A stretch of DNA of 64,000 nt, taken from CAYMGQ01 sp964390055. Lineage in GTDB: Bacteria > Bacillota > Clostridia > Peptostreptococcales > Natronincolaceae. The notes beneath the pieces were generated by a model. That model ran no database searches. It was not told where the DNA came from and saw only the letters and a list, made by a program, of their open reading frames with translations. Shown here piece after piece: positions 24,692 to 33,842 of the stretch. Position 1 is the first letter of the stretch; every line of letters begins with the position of its first letter. The position numbers and the translations under genes were made by a program. The stretch is taken from positions 62,001-126,000 of the forward strand of contig CAYMGQ010000005.1 of assembly GCA_964390055.1 (NCBI GenBank), in the 5' to 3' direction.

Positions 24692-25027
24692 ATGAAGGCT
24701 GCCAGTGGTTTGAGAAAGGATGAAGATTTTCGCAGAGTTTATAGGCAAAAAAATTCGATGGCTAATAGACTACTTATTATATATATAGGAAAAAATAACT
24801 TGGGGTATAGTCGGGCAGGCTTCACAGTTACGAAAAAAATTGGTAAAAGTGTAGTTAGGAATAAGGTAAAAAGAAGGATGAGGGAAAGCTATAGGTTAAA
24901 TAAGGATAAAATTATTAACGGATATGACTTGATATTTATAGCTAGGACAAGGTGTAGTGAAGCCAATTACAGGGAGATAGAGAGTGCTATGCTTCATTTA
25001 TTAAGAAAAAAGAGATTGCTTATATAG
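24692..25027 (+). CDS. rnpA: Ribonuclease P protein component
   Basis: The 111-residue basic protein has LRKDEDFRRVYRQKNSMANR, GFTVTKKIGKSVVRNKVKRR and the RNR-type RMRESYRL motif. It helps RNase P RNA bind and cut pre-tRNA. ATG at 24692 with TTGGAGGTAGGGG. Confidence 0.95.
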   Translation: MKAASGLRKDEDFRRVYRQKNSMANRLLIIYIGKNNLGYSRAGFTVTKKIGKSVVRNKVKRRMRESYRLNKDKIINGYDLIFIARTRCSEANYREIESAMLHLLRKKRLLI

Positions 25028-25062
25028 GAAAACAAGTTGATATTTATTTTGGAGAGAACAAT

Positions 25063-25275
25063 ATGGCGAAAATTTGTGTGTTTTTACTATCATTATATAG
25101 GAAATGGATTTCGCCCTTAAAGGGGCCAAGCTGTAGATTTTACCCCAGCTGTTCTCAGTATAGTATCGATGCCTACCAAACTTATGGATTTTTAAAAGGA
25201 ACTTATTTAACTATAGGAAGATTACTAAGGTGTAATCCCTTTCATCCAGGGGGGTACGATCCTTTGAAAAAATAA
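25063..25275 (+). CDS. yidD: Membrane protein insertion efficiency factor YidD
   Basis: The 70-residue protein has the family core YRKWISPLKGPSCRFYPSCS, QYSIDAY and LLRCNPFHPGGYDP with three conserved Cys. It sits between rnpA and yidC and assists YidC at the inner face of the membrane. Confidence 0.95.
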   Translation: MAKICVFLLSLYRKWISPLKGPSCRFYPSCSQYSIDAYQTYGFLKGTYLTIGRLLRCNPFHPGGYDPLKK

Positions 25276-25297
25276 AACGATTTAGGGGGTTTTGAGT

Positions 25298-25951
25298 TTG
25301 AACTTTATCGCACAACCATTAGGTGCACTACTAAAACTAATATACGATTTGATTGGTAATTATGGTATATCTATTATTGTTTTTACAATTGTTGTGAAGC
25401 TAGTGCTGGTACCTTTGACAATCAAACAAACAAAATCTATGAAAAGTATGCAGGAATTACAACCGAAATTAAAGGAATTACAGGAAAAATACAAGAACAA
25501 CCAGGAACAAATGAATATGAAAATGATGGAACTTTATAAGGAACACAATGTAAATCCCTTTAGTGGGTGTTTTCCCTTATTAGTTCAGTTTCCCATTATA
25601 ATAGGCCTATTCACTGTCTTAAGAAATCCCTTAAACTATGGATTCGCAGAAGAAATAGTGGGGACGGGATTTTTGTGGATGGAGAGTTTATCCCAGCCAG
25701 ACCTATGGATACTTCCGATTTTGGCGGGTATAAGTACTTATTTAACTAGTGCCACTATAGCTGTAGCAGGTAGCAAACAAGATCCTACGCAAAATACAAT
25801 GAAGTATGTTTTTCCTATTATGATGATATGGATGAGCAGATCTTTACCGGCGGGAGTTTCTTTATACTGGGTGATAAGCAGTGTATTTCAAGTAGTGCAG
25901 CAGATTATCATAAATAAACCCTATTCTAAATTAAAGGAGGGTTCAAATTAA
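25298..25951 (+). CDS. yidC: Membrane protein insertase YidC/Oxa1
   Basis: The 217-218-residue short Gram-positive YidC has a first helix (YGISIIVFTIVVKLVLVPLT), the cytoplasmic coiled hairpin (QELQPKLKELQEKYKNNQEQ) and later TM helices with NPFSGCFPLLVQFPI and LPAGVSLYWVIS. There is no lipobox signal as in SpoIIIJ of Bacillus. Both start options are TTG; AGGGGGT spacing favours 25298 over 25292. Confidence 0.93.
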   Translation: MNFIAQPLGALLKLIYDLIGNYGISIIVFTIVVKLVLVPLTIKQTKSMKSMQELQPKLKELQEKYKNNQEQMNMKMMELYKEHNVNPFSGCFPLLVQFPIIIGLFTVLRNPLNYGFAEEIVGTGFLWMESLSQPDLWILPILAGISTYLTSATIAVAGSKQDPTQNTMKYVFPIMMIWMSRSLPAGVSLYWVISSVFQVVQQIIINKPYSKLKEGSN

Positions 25952-25953
25952 TT

Positions 25954-26574
25954 ATGAAATCAGTAGAATCTGTGGGTAAGACCATTGAAGAAGCTATTCA
26001 GTTAGGACTCGATGAACTAGGAAAAGATAGGGAAGATGTAGAAGTAAAAATTATGGATATTCCCAGCAAGGGATTTTTGGGTTTTATTGGTGCAAAGGAT
26101 GCTAAGGTAAAAATAACAGTCGTTGATAATCCGGAAGAAGATGTAGAAAAGTTTTTAGATGATTTGTTTAGGCAAATGAATTTACTAGTTAGGGTTGAAA
26201 CTAGGCGGCAGGGAGATACAATTAATGTTAACTTAGAGGGAGATAATATGGGAATAGTAATAGGTAGGCGGGGACAAACCCTAGATGCTATTCAGTATTT
26301 GACAAATCTAGTTGTTAATAAGAATCAGGAAAAATATATTAAAATATTTATAGATACAGAAAACTATAGGAAGAAAAGGGAGCAAACGCTGATAAGGTTA
26401 GCCAATAAGATGGCAAGGAAGGTAAGAAGGATAGAGAAAACAGTTGTTTTAGAACCAATGAATCCCTATGAAAGAAGGATAATACACTCGGCTCTCCAGG
26501 GTAACCCCTTCGTTCAGACCTATAGTGAGGGGGAGGAACCCTATAGGAAGGTAGCCATAACCATGAAAAAATAA
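25954..26574 (+). CDS. khpB: RNA-binding protein KhpB (Jag/EloR)
   Basis: The 206-residue protein has Jag-N (VESVGKTIEEAIQLGLDELG, then SKGFLGFIG), a KH-II domain (GRRGQTLDAIQYLTNLVVN) and a C-terminal R3H domain (MNPYERRIIHSALQG). It pairs with KhpA to control cell division and elongation mRNAs. It starts 2 bases after yidC stops. Confidence 0.95.
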   Translation: MKSVESVGKTIEEAIQLGLDELGKDREDVEVKIMDIPSKGFLGFIGAKDAKVKITVVDNPEEDVEKFLDDLFRQMNLLVRVETRRQGDTINVNLEGDNMGIVIGRRGQTLDAIQYLTNLVVNKNQEKYIKIFIDTENYRKKREQTLIRLANKMARKVRRIEKTVVLEPMNPYERRIIHSALQGNPFVQTYSEGEEPYRKVAITMKK

Positions 26575-26610
26575 AACCCAGTTTTTAAACTGGGTTTCCT
26601 TTTACCCTTT
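26574..26610 (+). terminator. Terminator after khpB
   Basis: A 10-bp perfect stem (26574-26583 with 26588-26597) overlaps the stop codon and is followed by CCTTTTACCCTTTTTT. Confidence 0.75.
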
Positions 26611-26686
26611 TTTCTGCTATTATATTGTATTGCCTTGGCAAAACTTTGATATAATAACATAGAATTCATTTATAGAGGTGAAGAGG

Positions 26687-28075
26687 ATGATAGGTATGAC
26701 AGATACTATAGGAGCCATAGCCACAGCCCCTGGGGAGGCTGGTATAGGTATTGTTAGAATTAGTGGCGATAGGGCCCTAGAGATTATAGATAAATTATTT
26801 CTATCCAAGCAGGGAAAAAGTCTGGGGGAATATCCGGAAAGAAGGATAACCTATGGCTATATAATGGATTTTGAAAAGCAGGAAAAAATAGATGAGGTTC
26901 TGGCCCATTATACTAGGGGGCCATATACATATACCCGGGAGGATGTAGTGGAAATAAACTGCCATGGGGGGACAATCCCTGTTAAAAAGACACTAGAATT
27001 GGTATTGAGAAAGGGGGCCAGGATGGCTGAACCTGGCGAGTTTACCAAGAGGGCCTTTTTAAATGGAAGAATCGATTTGGCCCAGGCAGAGGCTGTAATG
27101 GATTTAATAAGTGCAAAAACAGATAGGGGATTTGACCTGGCCTTGGACCAATTAGAGGGGAGCCTGTCGGTAAGGGTTAGGGAAACTAGGGAAAAATTAA
27201 TGGACATGCTGGCCCATATACAGGTATCAATAGATTTTTCCGAGGAGGACATAGACGAGGTTACCCTGGACTATCTACTGGATAAGAGCAAGGAGGTTGG
27301 CCAGGATATTGAAAGGCTCTTGGAAACAGCTGAAACTGGCAAGATATTAAGGGAGGGAATCAGCACAGTTATTGTAGGCAAACCCAATGTTGGTAAGTCC
27401 TCCCTCCTAAATGCCCTTTTAAGGGAGGCTAGGGCCATAGTAACTGAAATACCAGGTACAACAAGGGATATTATTGAGGAGTATGTTAATATTAGGGGGA
27501 TTCCCCTGAGGATAATTGATACGGCAGGTATAAGGGAAACAGAGGATATAGTAGAAAAAATAGGTGTAGAAAGAAGCAAGGAATTATTTAATAAGGCGGA
27601 TTTAATTATTTTTATGATAGACATATCTACCCAATTGACCAAAGAGGACTATGAAATTATGGAACTAATAGGGGACAGAAGGGCCCTAATCCTACTAAAT
27701 AAGACAGACCTGCCTAAAAAAACTAATATGGAGGAAATTAGGAGGATTGTAAAGGATAAAAATCTGATAAAGATTTCCCTGCTAGAGGAGGAGGGGCTAG
27801 AAGAGGTGGAAGAGGCCATAGAGGACCTAGTTTTTAAGGGAGGAGCCAGGGCCAGGGACAGCCTAATGGTTAGTAATATTAGGCATAAAAACGCACTAGA
27901 AAGGGCCCTGGAGAGTATAGAGGAAGGGATCGAGGCTATAAAAATACAAATGCCCTTGGACTTTGTTGAAGTGGATATTAAAAACACCTGGGAGGCCCTG
28001 GGGGAAATTAGCGGAGATACTGTAGCTGAGGATATTATAGACCATATATTTAAGAGTTTTTGTTTAGGAAAATAA
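26687..28075 (+). CDS. mnmE: tRNA modification GTPase MnmE
   Basis: This protein of about 462 residues has the N-terminal folate domain (DTIGAIATAPGEAGIGIVRI), the embedded GTPase with GKPNVGKSSLLNALL, DTAGIRETED and LNKTDLP, and the C-terminal catalytic FCLGK. With MnmG it makes the cmnm5U34 modification. Start options are GTG 26678, ATG 26687 and ATG 26696; GAGGTGA spacing favours 26687. Confidence 0.96.
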   Translation: MIGMTDTIGAIATAPGEAGIGIVRISGDRALEIIDKLFLSKQGKSLGEYPERRITYGYIMDFEKQEKIDEVLAHYTRGPYTYTREDVVEINCHGGTIPVKKTLELVLRKGARMAEPGEFTKRAFLNGRIDLAQAEAVMDLISAKTDRGFDLALDQLEGSLSVRVRETREKLMDMLAHIQVSIDFSEEDIDEVTLDYLLDKSKEVGQDIERLLETAETGKILREGISTVIVGKPNVGKSSLLNALLREARAIVTEIPGTTRDIIEEYVNIRGIPLRIIDTAGIRETEDIVEKIGVERSKELFNKADLIIFMIDISTQLTKEDYEIMELIGDRRALILLNKTDLPKKTNMEEIRRIVKDKNLIKISLLEEEGLEEVEEAIEDLVFKGGARARDSLMVSNIRHKNALERALESIEEGIEAIKIQMPLDFVEVDIKNTWEALGEISGDTVAEDIIDHIFKSFCLGK

Positions 28076-28097
28076 AATACTGGAGGTATTATCAAAG

Positions 28098-29993
28098 ATG
28101 AAGGACGGTTATAATGCTGGTAGCTATGATGTTGTAGTTGTAGGGGCGGGACATGCTGGATGTGAGGCTGCCCTAGCTACAGCCAGACTAGGATACAAAA
28201 CAATAATGCTTACCATGACCCTAGATTCCATAGCAGCCTTACCCTGCAACCCATCTATAGGGGGTACTGGCAAGGGGCATTTGGTAAGGGAAATAGATGC
28301 CTTGGGTGGGGAGATGGGAATTAATATAGATAAGACCCTTATACAGAGTAAAACCCTGAACACGGCCAAGGGTCCGGCAGTCCACTCACTAAGAACACAG
28401 GCTGATAAATTTAAATACCATGTTGAAATGAAAAAAACCTTAGAAAACCAGGAAAATTTACATATTAGGCAGGGGGAGGTGGCCGACCTAATTGTGGAGG
28501 ATGGGGTGGCCAAGGCTGCGGTTACTAGGACCGGGGGAATATATTATGGGAAGATTATTATACTTGCAACGGGTGTATATTTAAAGAGCAGGATATTTAT
28601 TGGAGAAATTAATTATGAATCTGGGCCAGATGGACTCTTTCCAGCACTATTTTTGACAGAAAGATTAAAAACTCTAGGTTGTAATATGAGACGTTTTAAA
28701 ACAGGGACTCCTGCCAGAATACATAAGGATACTATAGATTTTTCTAAAATGGATGTTCAATTGGGTGATGAAAGGATAGACCCCTTTTCCTTTATGAATG
28801 ATGAAATAGAAAGGGAGCAAACCCCATGCTGGTTGACCCGTACAACAAGGGAAACCAAGGAATTAATTGTAAAAAATATTCATAGGTCCCCCATGTATAG
28901 TGGTGATATAAAAAGCACAGGGGCTAGGTATTGCCCCTCTATAGAGGATAAGTTTGTTAGATTTGAAGACAAGGAAAGCCATCAGATATTTATTGAACCT
29001 GAAGGCCTAGATACCAAGGAGATGTATTTACAGGGCCTGTCCACTAGTTTGCCAGAGGAAATACAGGAGACCATGGTAAGGACGGTTATAGGCCTGGAAA
29101 AGGCCAAAATCATGAGGCCTGCCTATGCCATTGAATATGATTGTATAGACCCTACCCAGTTAAAACCCTCCCTAGAATTAAAACATATTGAAAATCTCTT
29201 TAGTGCAGGACAATTTAATGGGACTTCTGGCTATGAGGAGGCGGCGGCCCAAGGGCTGATGGCGGGAATTAACGGAGTGTTGAAAATCCGAAATAAGGAT
29301 CCCTTTATTTTAGATAGGTCAGAGGCATACATTGGGGTCCTGATAGATGACCTGGTTACAAAGGGGACCAATGAGCCCTATAGGATGATGACATCCAGGG
29401 CGGAGTATAGGTTGGTTTTAAGGCAGGATAATGCAGATTTAAGATTAACGGAAAAGGGCTATAAAATAGGCTTGGTAACAGAGGAAAGGTATAAAAGGTT
29501 TTTGAATAAAAAAGAGGAAATTGCCGAGGAAATGCAGAGGCTAAAGGAAACAATCCTTACCCCGGCCAATGCCAATCCCCTCTTAAAGGATTTAAAAAGC
29601 ACTCCTATTAAAACAGGAGTAAGTTTATATAATTTACTAAAGAGGCCTGAAATTACCTATGACAATATTAGTCCTATAGATGAAGGTAGGCCCGAGGACA
29701 TCTTAAGAGATGCTGGAAAACAATGCGAAATAACCATTAAATACAAGGGTTATATAGACAAGCAATTAAGGCAGATAGACCAATTCAAAAGATTGGAAAA
29801 AAAGTATCTTAGTGAGGATATAGACTACGATAAGATAAAGGGCTTAAGGATAGAGGCCAGGCAAAAGTTAAATGAGATTAAGCCTGTATCTGTTGGCCAG
29901 GCCTCTAGGATTTCGGGAGTCTCCCCTGCTGATATTTCAGTTTTATTAGTTTATTTGGAGCAGGTTAGGAGACAAAGAGGGGGTAAAAAATAA
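28098..29993 (+). CDS. mnmG: tRNA uridine-5-carboxymethylaminomethyl synthesis enzyme MnmG
   Basis: The 631-residue FAD enzyme has VVVVGAGHAGCEAALATARL, PCNPSIGGTGKGHLVREIDA with the active-site Cys, FKTGTPARIHKDTIDFSKM and GQFNGTSGYEEAAAQGLMAG. It is the partner of MnmE, 22 bases downstream of mnmE, and is followed by rsmG after 2 bases. Confidence 0.97.
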   Translation: MKDGYNAGSYDVVVVGAGHAGCEAALATARLGYKTIMLTMTLDSIAALPCNPSIGGTGKGHLVREIDALGGEMGINIDKTLIQSKTLNTAKGPAVHSLRTQADKFKYHVEMKKTLENQENLHIRQGEVADLIVEDGVAKAAVTRTGGIYYGKIIILATGVYLKSRIFIGEINYESGPDGLFPALFLTERLKTLGCNMRRFKTGTPARIHKDTIDFSKMDVQLGDERIDPFSFMNDEIEREQTPCWLTRTTRETKELIVKNIHRSPMYSGDIKSTGARYCPSIEDKFVRFEDKESHQIFIEPEGLDTKEMYLQGLSTSLPEEIQETMVRTVIGLEKAKIMRPAYAIEYDCIDPTQLKPSLELKHIENLFSAGQFNGTSGYEEAAAQGLMAGINGVLKIRNKDPFILDRSEAYIGVLIDDLVTKGTNEPYRMMTSRAEYRLVLRQDNADLRLTEKGYKIGLVTEERYKRFLNKKEEIAEEMQRLKETILTPANANPLLKDLKSTPIKTGVSLYNLLKRPEITYDNISPIDEGRPEDILRDAGKQCEITIKYKGYIDKQLRQIDQFKRLEKKYLSEDIDYDKIKGLRIEARQKLNEIKPVSVGQASRISGVSPADISVLLVYLEQVRRQRGGKK

Positions 29994-29995
29994 AA

Positions 29996-30715
29996 ATGGG
30001 ATTATATGAACTTTTAAAAGAGGGCAGCAAAAAATTATCTATAAAAATAAGTGATAGGGATATAGAGGCGCTGTTAACCTATAAGGATATTTTGCTAGAA
30101 TGGAATAAAAAAATAAACCTAACCGCCATAATAGAAGAGGAAGATATAGTAATTAAGCATTTTCTGGACTCATTATCATGTATGGGGGTAGGACAATTAA
30201 AGGACAGGGGAAAAATGATAGATGTGGGCACAGGGGCCGGTTTTCCTGGGATTCCCCTTAAATTACTTTTGCCAAATATAGAATTGACCCTGCTAGATTC
30301 TTTGAAGAAGAGGGTTAATTTCCTAAGGGAAGTAGTTGGCCAGTTGGGGCTAGAAGGTGTGAGATGCCTCCATGGAAGGGCAGAGGACTATGGAAGAAAA
30401 GAGGGCTATAGGGATTGCTATGACTATGCAGTAGCCAGGGCTGTAGCCCCTTTAAATGTCTTGGTGGAGTACTGTATGCCCTTTGTCAAGCCAGGGGGAT
30501 ATTTCATTTGCCAAAAAGGGATTAATTTAGAGGAGGAGCTTGCAGAGGCCCAAAGGGCCATAGGACTACTAGGGGCAAAGATAGTAGATAAAAAGAGGAT
30601 AGAGCTACCCTTTAGTGAAATTACCCACAGCATCCTGGTTTTAGAAAAGACAAGGGAAAGTCCGACAAAGTATCCTAGAAGGCCAGGAAGACCTACAAAA
30701 AACCCCATAAAGTAA
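29996..30715 (+). CDS. rsmG: 16S rRNA (guanine527-N7)-methyltransferase
   Basis: The 239-residue SAM enzyme has the glycine-rich motif MIDVGTGAGFPGIPLKLLLP, KKINLTAI and KHFLDSLS of RsmG. It methylates G527 near the decoding site. The C-terminus ends in a basic Pro-rich tail (RRPGRPTKN). No terminator is seen before noc; 30716-30894 is AT-rich with palindromes (see separate entry). Confidence 0.95.
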   Translation: MGLYELLKEGSKKLSIKISDRDIEALLTYKDILLEWNKKINLTAIIEEEDIVIKHFLDSLSCMGVGQLKDRGKMIDVGTGAGFPGIPLKLLLPNIELTLLDSLKKRVNFLREVVGQLGLEGVRCLHGRAEDYGRKEGYRDCYDYAVARAVAPLNVLVEYCMPFVKPGGYFICQKGINLEEELAEAQRAIGLLGAKIVDKKRIELPFSEITHSILVLEKTRESPTKYPRRPGRPTKNPIK

Positions 30716-30804
30716 GGCTTGCAGAATAATTTGTAGAAAAGAAAAAGAAAAAAACCGTGAAAAATTAAAGGAGTAGGGCTCTTTTTATAGAATAATTAAT
30801 AGGT

Positions 30805-30818
30805 ATATCCTAGGATAT
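30805..30818. promoter_or_regulatory. 14-bp palindrome, candidate Noc-binding site
   Basis: ATATCCTAGGATAT is a perfect palindrome 77 bases before noc and matches the Bacillus Noc site ATTTCCCGGGAAAT at 10 of 14 positions, with the same length and symmetry. A following TTTTTG could alternatively make it a small terminator for rsmG. A second palindrome TTCCTTAAGGAA lies near 30870. Confidence 0.35.
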
Positions 30819-30894
30819 TTTTGTTATTTGAAGGACCATAAAAATTATAAAATAGTTTTTATATAGGAATTCCTTAAGGAAAAGAGGGAACAGA

Positions 30895-31692
30895 ATGAGC
30901 AATACGGAAAAAAAAGTTTTGGAAATATCTGTGGAATCCGTTATTTCTAATCCCTATCAACCTAGAAAGAGTTTTTCACAGGCCAGCCTAAAAGAATTAA
31001 GTCAGTCTATTAGGGCCTATGGAGTCTTGCAACCCATTAGTGTTAGGAAGATAGGGGAAGAAAAATACGAATTAATAGCCGGAGAGAGAAGGGTGAAGGC
31101 AGCTAGACTGGCGGAACTAACGACTATACCAGCTATTGTAAGTAATGAATTTAGTGATAAGGATTCTGCTATTTTAGCCATCATAGAAAACCTTCAGAGG
31201 GAAGACTTGAATTTTATAGAGGAGGCAGAGGGTTATCTTAGTCTAATAGAGGACCACGGCCTAACCCAACAAGAACTATCCAGGCAGATAGGAAAAAACC
31301 AGTCTACAATTGCAAACAAACTAAGGATATTAAGGCTAGATGATGAAATAAAGGAAGAATTACTGGAGGAGGATTTGACAGAGAGGCATGCAAGGGCCTT
31401 ATTAAAACTGCCCGACAAGGAAATGCAGTTGTCAGTTTTAAAGAAAATCACTGATAAGAGTCTCAATGTTAAAAAGACAGAGGAGCTTATACAAAATCTT
31501 CTGGATGAGCTGGCCTCAGAGAAAAACTCCAATGTAAAACAAAGAATAAAGAGTTTTATGAATTATAAAATATATATTAACACGATAAAACAGGCCTACA
31601 GGGCCATAAAGGACAAACAATATGGGGCTGAATTTGAGGAAATTGACAGGGGAGATTTTATAGAGGTAATTGTGAAAATTCCAAAGGAGTAA
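30895..31692 (+). CDS. noc: Nucleoid occlusion protein Noc (ParB family)
   Basis: The 265-residue protein has the ParB CTPase domain (NPYQPRKSF, ELIAGERRVKAARLAELTTI, IIENLQREDLNFIEEAEGY), helix-turn-helix (GLTQQELSRQIGKNQSTIAN) and a C-terminal KIYINTIKQAYRAIK segment typical of Noc. It sits upstream of parA/parB as a second ParB-like protein, the standard arrangement. It prevents division over the nucleoid. AAGAGGGAACAG precedes the ATG. Confidence 0.9.
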   Translation: MSNTEKKVLEISVESVISNPYQPRKSFSQASLKELSQSIRAYGVLQPISVRKIGEEKYELIAGERRVKAARLAELTTIPAIVSNEFSDKDSAILAIIENLQREDLNFIEEAEGYLSLIEDHGLTQQELSRQIGKNQSTIANKLRILRLDDEIKEELLEEDLTERHARALLKLPDKEMQLSVLKKITDKSLNVKKTEELIQNLLDELASEKNSNVKQRIKSFMNYKIYINTIKQAYRAIKDKQYGAEFEEIDRGDFIEVIVKIPKE

Positions 31693-31700
31693 GGACCATA

Positions 31701-31733
31701 AAAGATTACTAAAGATAGTAATCTTTTTTTTCT
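31701..31733 (+). terminator. Terminator of noc
   Basis: A perfect 11-bp stem (31701-31711 with 31716-31726) runs into TTTTTTTT. Confidence 0.85.
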
Positions 31734-31743
31734 GGCAGGGAGG

Positions 31744-32013
31744 TTAAATTTTACCTGTTAAAGTCATAAGGCCAATAAAAATAAAGGCAACACCAGATGC
31801 CGTCTTTAAATAATGGGGGGGAATATAGGTTGACAAGAAAGTCCCCGCAAAAACCCCTACAAGGGAACTGAGGATAAGGGCCAAAGAGGCACCAAAAAAC
31901 ACAGGCCAAATACAATTAAACTGGGTTGCAAGAAGCATGGTTTGGATTTGGGTCTTATCACCTAATTCAGCAATAAAAACCATGAAAAAAGTTGTTAATA
32001 TAATTCGTAACAA
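31744..32013 (-). CDS. Single-domain GDT1/TMEM165 (UPF0016) transporter
   Basis: The 89-residue protein has three membrane helices and the family motif ELGDKTQ (FIAELGDKTQIQTMLLATQF). The family exports Mn2+ or exchanges Ca2+. Full-length members have two such halves; this half-size form must dimerise, and no second half is next to it. It is on the minus strand between noc and parA. Confidence 0.88.
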   Translation of the reverse strand: MLRIILTTFFMVFIAELGDKTQIQTMLLATQFNCIWPVFFGASLALILSSLVGVFAGTFLSTYIPPHYLKTASGVAFIFIGLMTLTGKI

Positions 32014-32171
32014 TATAAAAACCCCCTTAGTAAAAGATTCTCCTAAATAATTTATATTCTATAGTCATAGGGAATAGTATTAAAAATTTGCCGATTAAAA
32101 GAGGAAATCACAAAAGTATTTAGAAAGTAACTAGTAAATGATTTTAAAATGACTAAGGGAGGTAGTAATAA

Positions 32172-32945
32172 TTGGCTAAAGCAATAGCAGTTTTTAATCA
32201 AAAAGGGGGAGTGGGAAAGACAACAACTAATGTAAACCTAAGTGCTTGCATAGCCAGCAAGGGGAAAAAAATATGTGTTGTAGATATTGACCCCCAGGGA
32301 AATACCACCAGTGGATTTGGAATTGATAAAAGCCTATTAAACCATAGTGTTTATAATCTGTTAATTGATAATAAAAATATAGAAGATGTTATTATAAAAA
32401 GCCAGTATGAAAACATTGATTTAATACCATCAACCAATGAACTGGCAGGGGCAGAAATAGAGCTTGTGGCCCTTGCCAATAGGGAGGGAAGGCTCAAGCA
32501 ACATATTGATAAAATAAGGGGGGCATATGATTATATATTTATTGATTGTCCTCCATCCCTAGGTCTACTAACAATTAACTCCCTGGTAGCGGCAGATAGT
32601 GTACTAATCCCCATACAGTGTGAGTATTATGCCCTAGAGGGAGTAAGCCAACTAATGAATACAATACAACTGGTAAAAAGAGGCTTAAATCCAAGGCTAG
32701 AAATCCAGGGTGTGGTATTAAGCATGTTTGATGGTCGGACAAACCTATCTATACAGGTGGTAGATGAGGTAAAAAATTATTTTAAGGGGAAGGTATACAC
32801 TACTATAATACCAAGAAATGTTAGGCTGGCAGAGGCGCCGAGTTTTGGCAAGCCGGTTATTTACTATGATGGTAAATCCAAGGGAGCAGAGGCCTATAGT
32901 GAATTGGCAGAGGAATTTATAGAATTAGAAGAGGATGTGATTTAG
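32172..32945 (+). CDS. parA: Chromosome partitioning ATPase ParA (Soj)
   Basis: The 257-residue deviant Walker ATPase has KGGVGKTTTNVNLSACIASK, DIDPQGNTTSGFGID and DYIFIDCPPSLGLLTINSL. It moves ParB-parS complexes and controls DnaA. The start is TTG at 32172 with GGGAGGTAG. The parB gene follows immediately. Confidence 0.95.
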   Translation: MAKAIAVFNQKGGVGKTTTNVNLSACIASKGKKICVVDIDPQGNTTSGFGIDKSLLNHSVYNLLIDNKNIEDVIIKSQYENIDLIPSTNELAGAEIELVALANREGRLKQHIDKIRGAYDYIFIDCPPSLGLLTINSLVAADSVLIPIQCEYYALEGVSQLMNTIQLVKRGLNPRLEIQGVVLSMFDGRTNLSIQVVDEVKNYFKGKVYTTIIPRNVRLAEAPSFGKPVIYYDGKSKGAEAYSELAEEFIELEEDVI

Positions 32946-33824
32946 ATGGCTAAGGCTGCAAGAAAAAGGGGGTTGGGAAGGGGCCTAGATGCCTTAATAC
33001 CCCAATTTAACCTAGAGGAGGATTCAAGGGCAGGAGGGAGTAAGGAAAGTATTAAAGAGATAAATATTAATAAGATTTTTCCTAACAAGGACCAACCACG
33101 GAAGAACTTCCGCAGGGAGGCCTTGGAGGAGTTGGCAAGATCAATAGAGGCTCATGGGCTAATACAACCAGTTGTTGTGATAGGGCAAGAAGAAGGCTAT
33201 ATGATTGTTGCTGGGGAAAGAAGGTGGAGGGCAGCCAAGATAGCCAGGCTGGACACTATACCCTGCATAGTTAAGGAGTATAGGCCACAACAACTGATAG
33301 AAATAGCCCTGGTAGAAAACCTGCAGAGGGAGGAGCTAAACATATTAGAAGAGGCTAGGGCCTACCGGCATATAATAGACAGCTACAAGGTTACCCAGGA
33401 ACAATTGGGTAATGCTATAGGCAAGAGCAGGTCCTATATTGCCAATGTTTTAAGATTGCTAAATTTAGATGACCGTGTTATGAAAATGATTGTAGAGGGG
33501 GACTTGAGCCAGGGGCACGGGAGGGCTTTGCTGGCAATAAACAAGGGGGACCAACAGTTTGAAGCTGCACAAAAAATTGTAGGCCAAGGACTGAGTGTAA
33601 GGCAGGTAGAAAAACTGGTTAAAGAATTAGCCAGCCAGGGGGAAAAAACAAAAAAGACTAGGAAAAGGGACCCCATACTGGAGGGGGTAGAAAAAGACTT
33701 GGAAAGGTTTTTTGGCACAAGGGTCAAGATTAAAAGCGGAAGAAAGAAGGGCCGGATAGAGATAGAATATTATGGGGAGGAAGACCTTGAGAGGATAGTA
33801 AGCATGTTAAACAAAAATAGTTAA
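32946..33824 (+). CDS. parB: Chromosome partitioning protein ParB (Spo0J)
   Basis: The 292-residue CTPase has a basic N-terminal GLGRGLDALIP (ParA-stimulating), PNKDQPRKNFRREALEELAR, IVAGERRWRAAKIARLDTIP, VENLQREELNILEEA and helix-turn-helix VTQEQLGNAIGKSRSYIANV. ATG immediately follows the parA stop. A parS site begins one base after its stop codon. Confidence 0.95.
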   Translation: MAKAARKRGLGRGLDALIPQFNLEEDSRAGGSKESIKEININKIFPNKDQPRKNFRREALEELARSIEAHGLIQPVVVIGQEEGYMIVAGERRWRAAKIARLDTIPCIVKEYRPQQLIEIALVENLQREELNILEEARAYRHIIDSYKVTQEQLGNAIGKSRSYIANVLRLLNLDDRVMKMIVEGDLSQGHGRALLAINKGDQQFEAAQKIVGQGLSVRQVEKLVKELASQGEKTKKTRKRDPILEGVEKDLERFFGTRVKIKSGRKKGRIEIEYYGEEDLERIVSMLNKNS

Positions 33825-33840
33825 TGTTTCACATGAAACA
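33825..33840. promoter_or_regulatory. parS centromere site
   Basis: TGTTTCACATGAAACA matches the parS consensus TGTTTCACGTGAAACA at 15 of 16 positions, directly after parB. Confidence 0.88.
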
Positions 33841-33842
33841 CT

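Noticed and set aside
26908..28095. Several long minus-strand frames (Ser/Leu/Ile-rich)
   Set aside because: These are antisense shadows of mnmE; the plus strand carries all conserved GTPase motifs.
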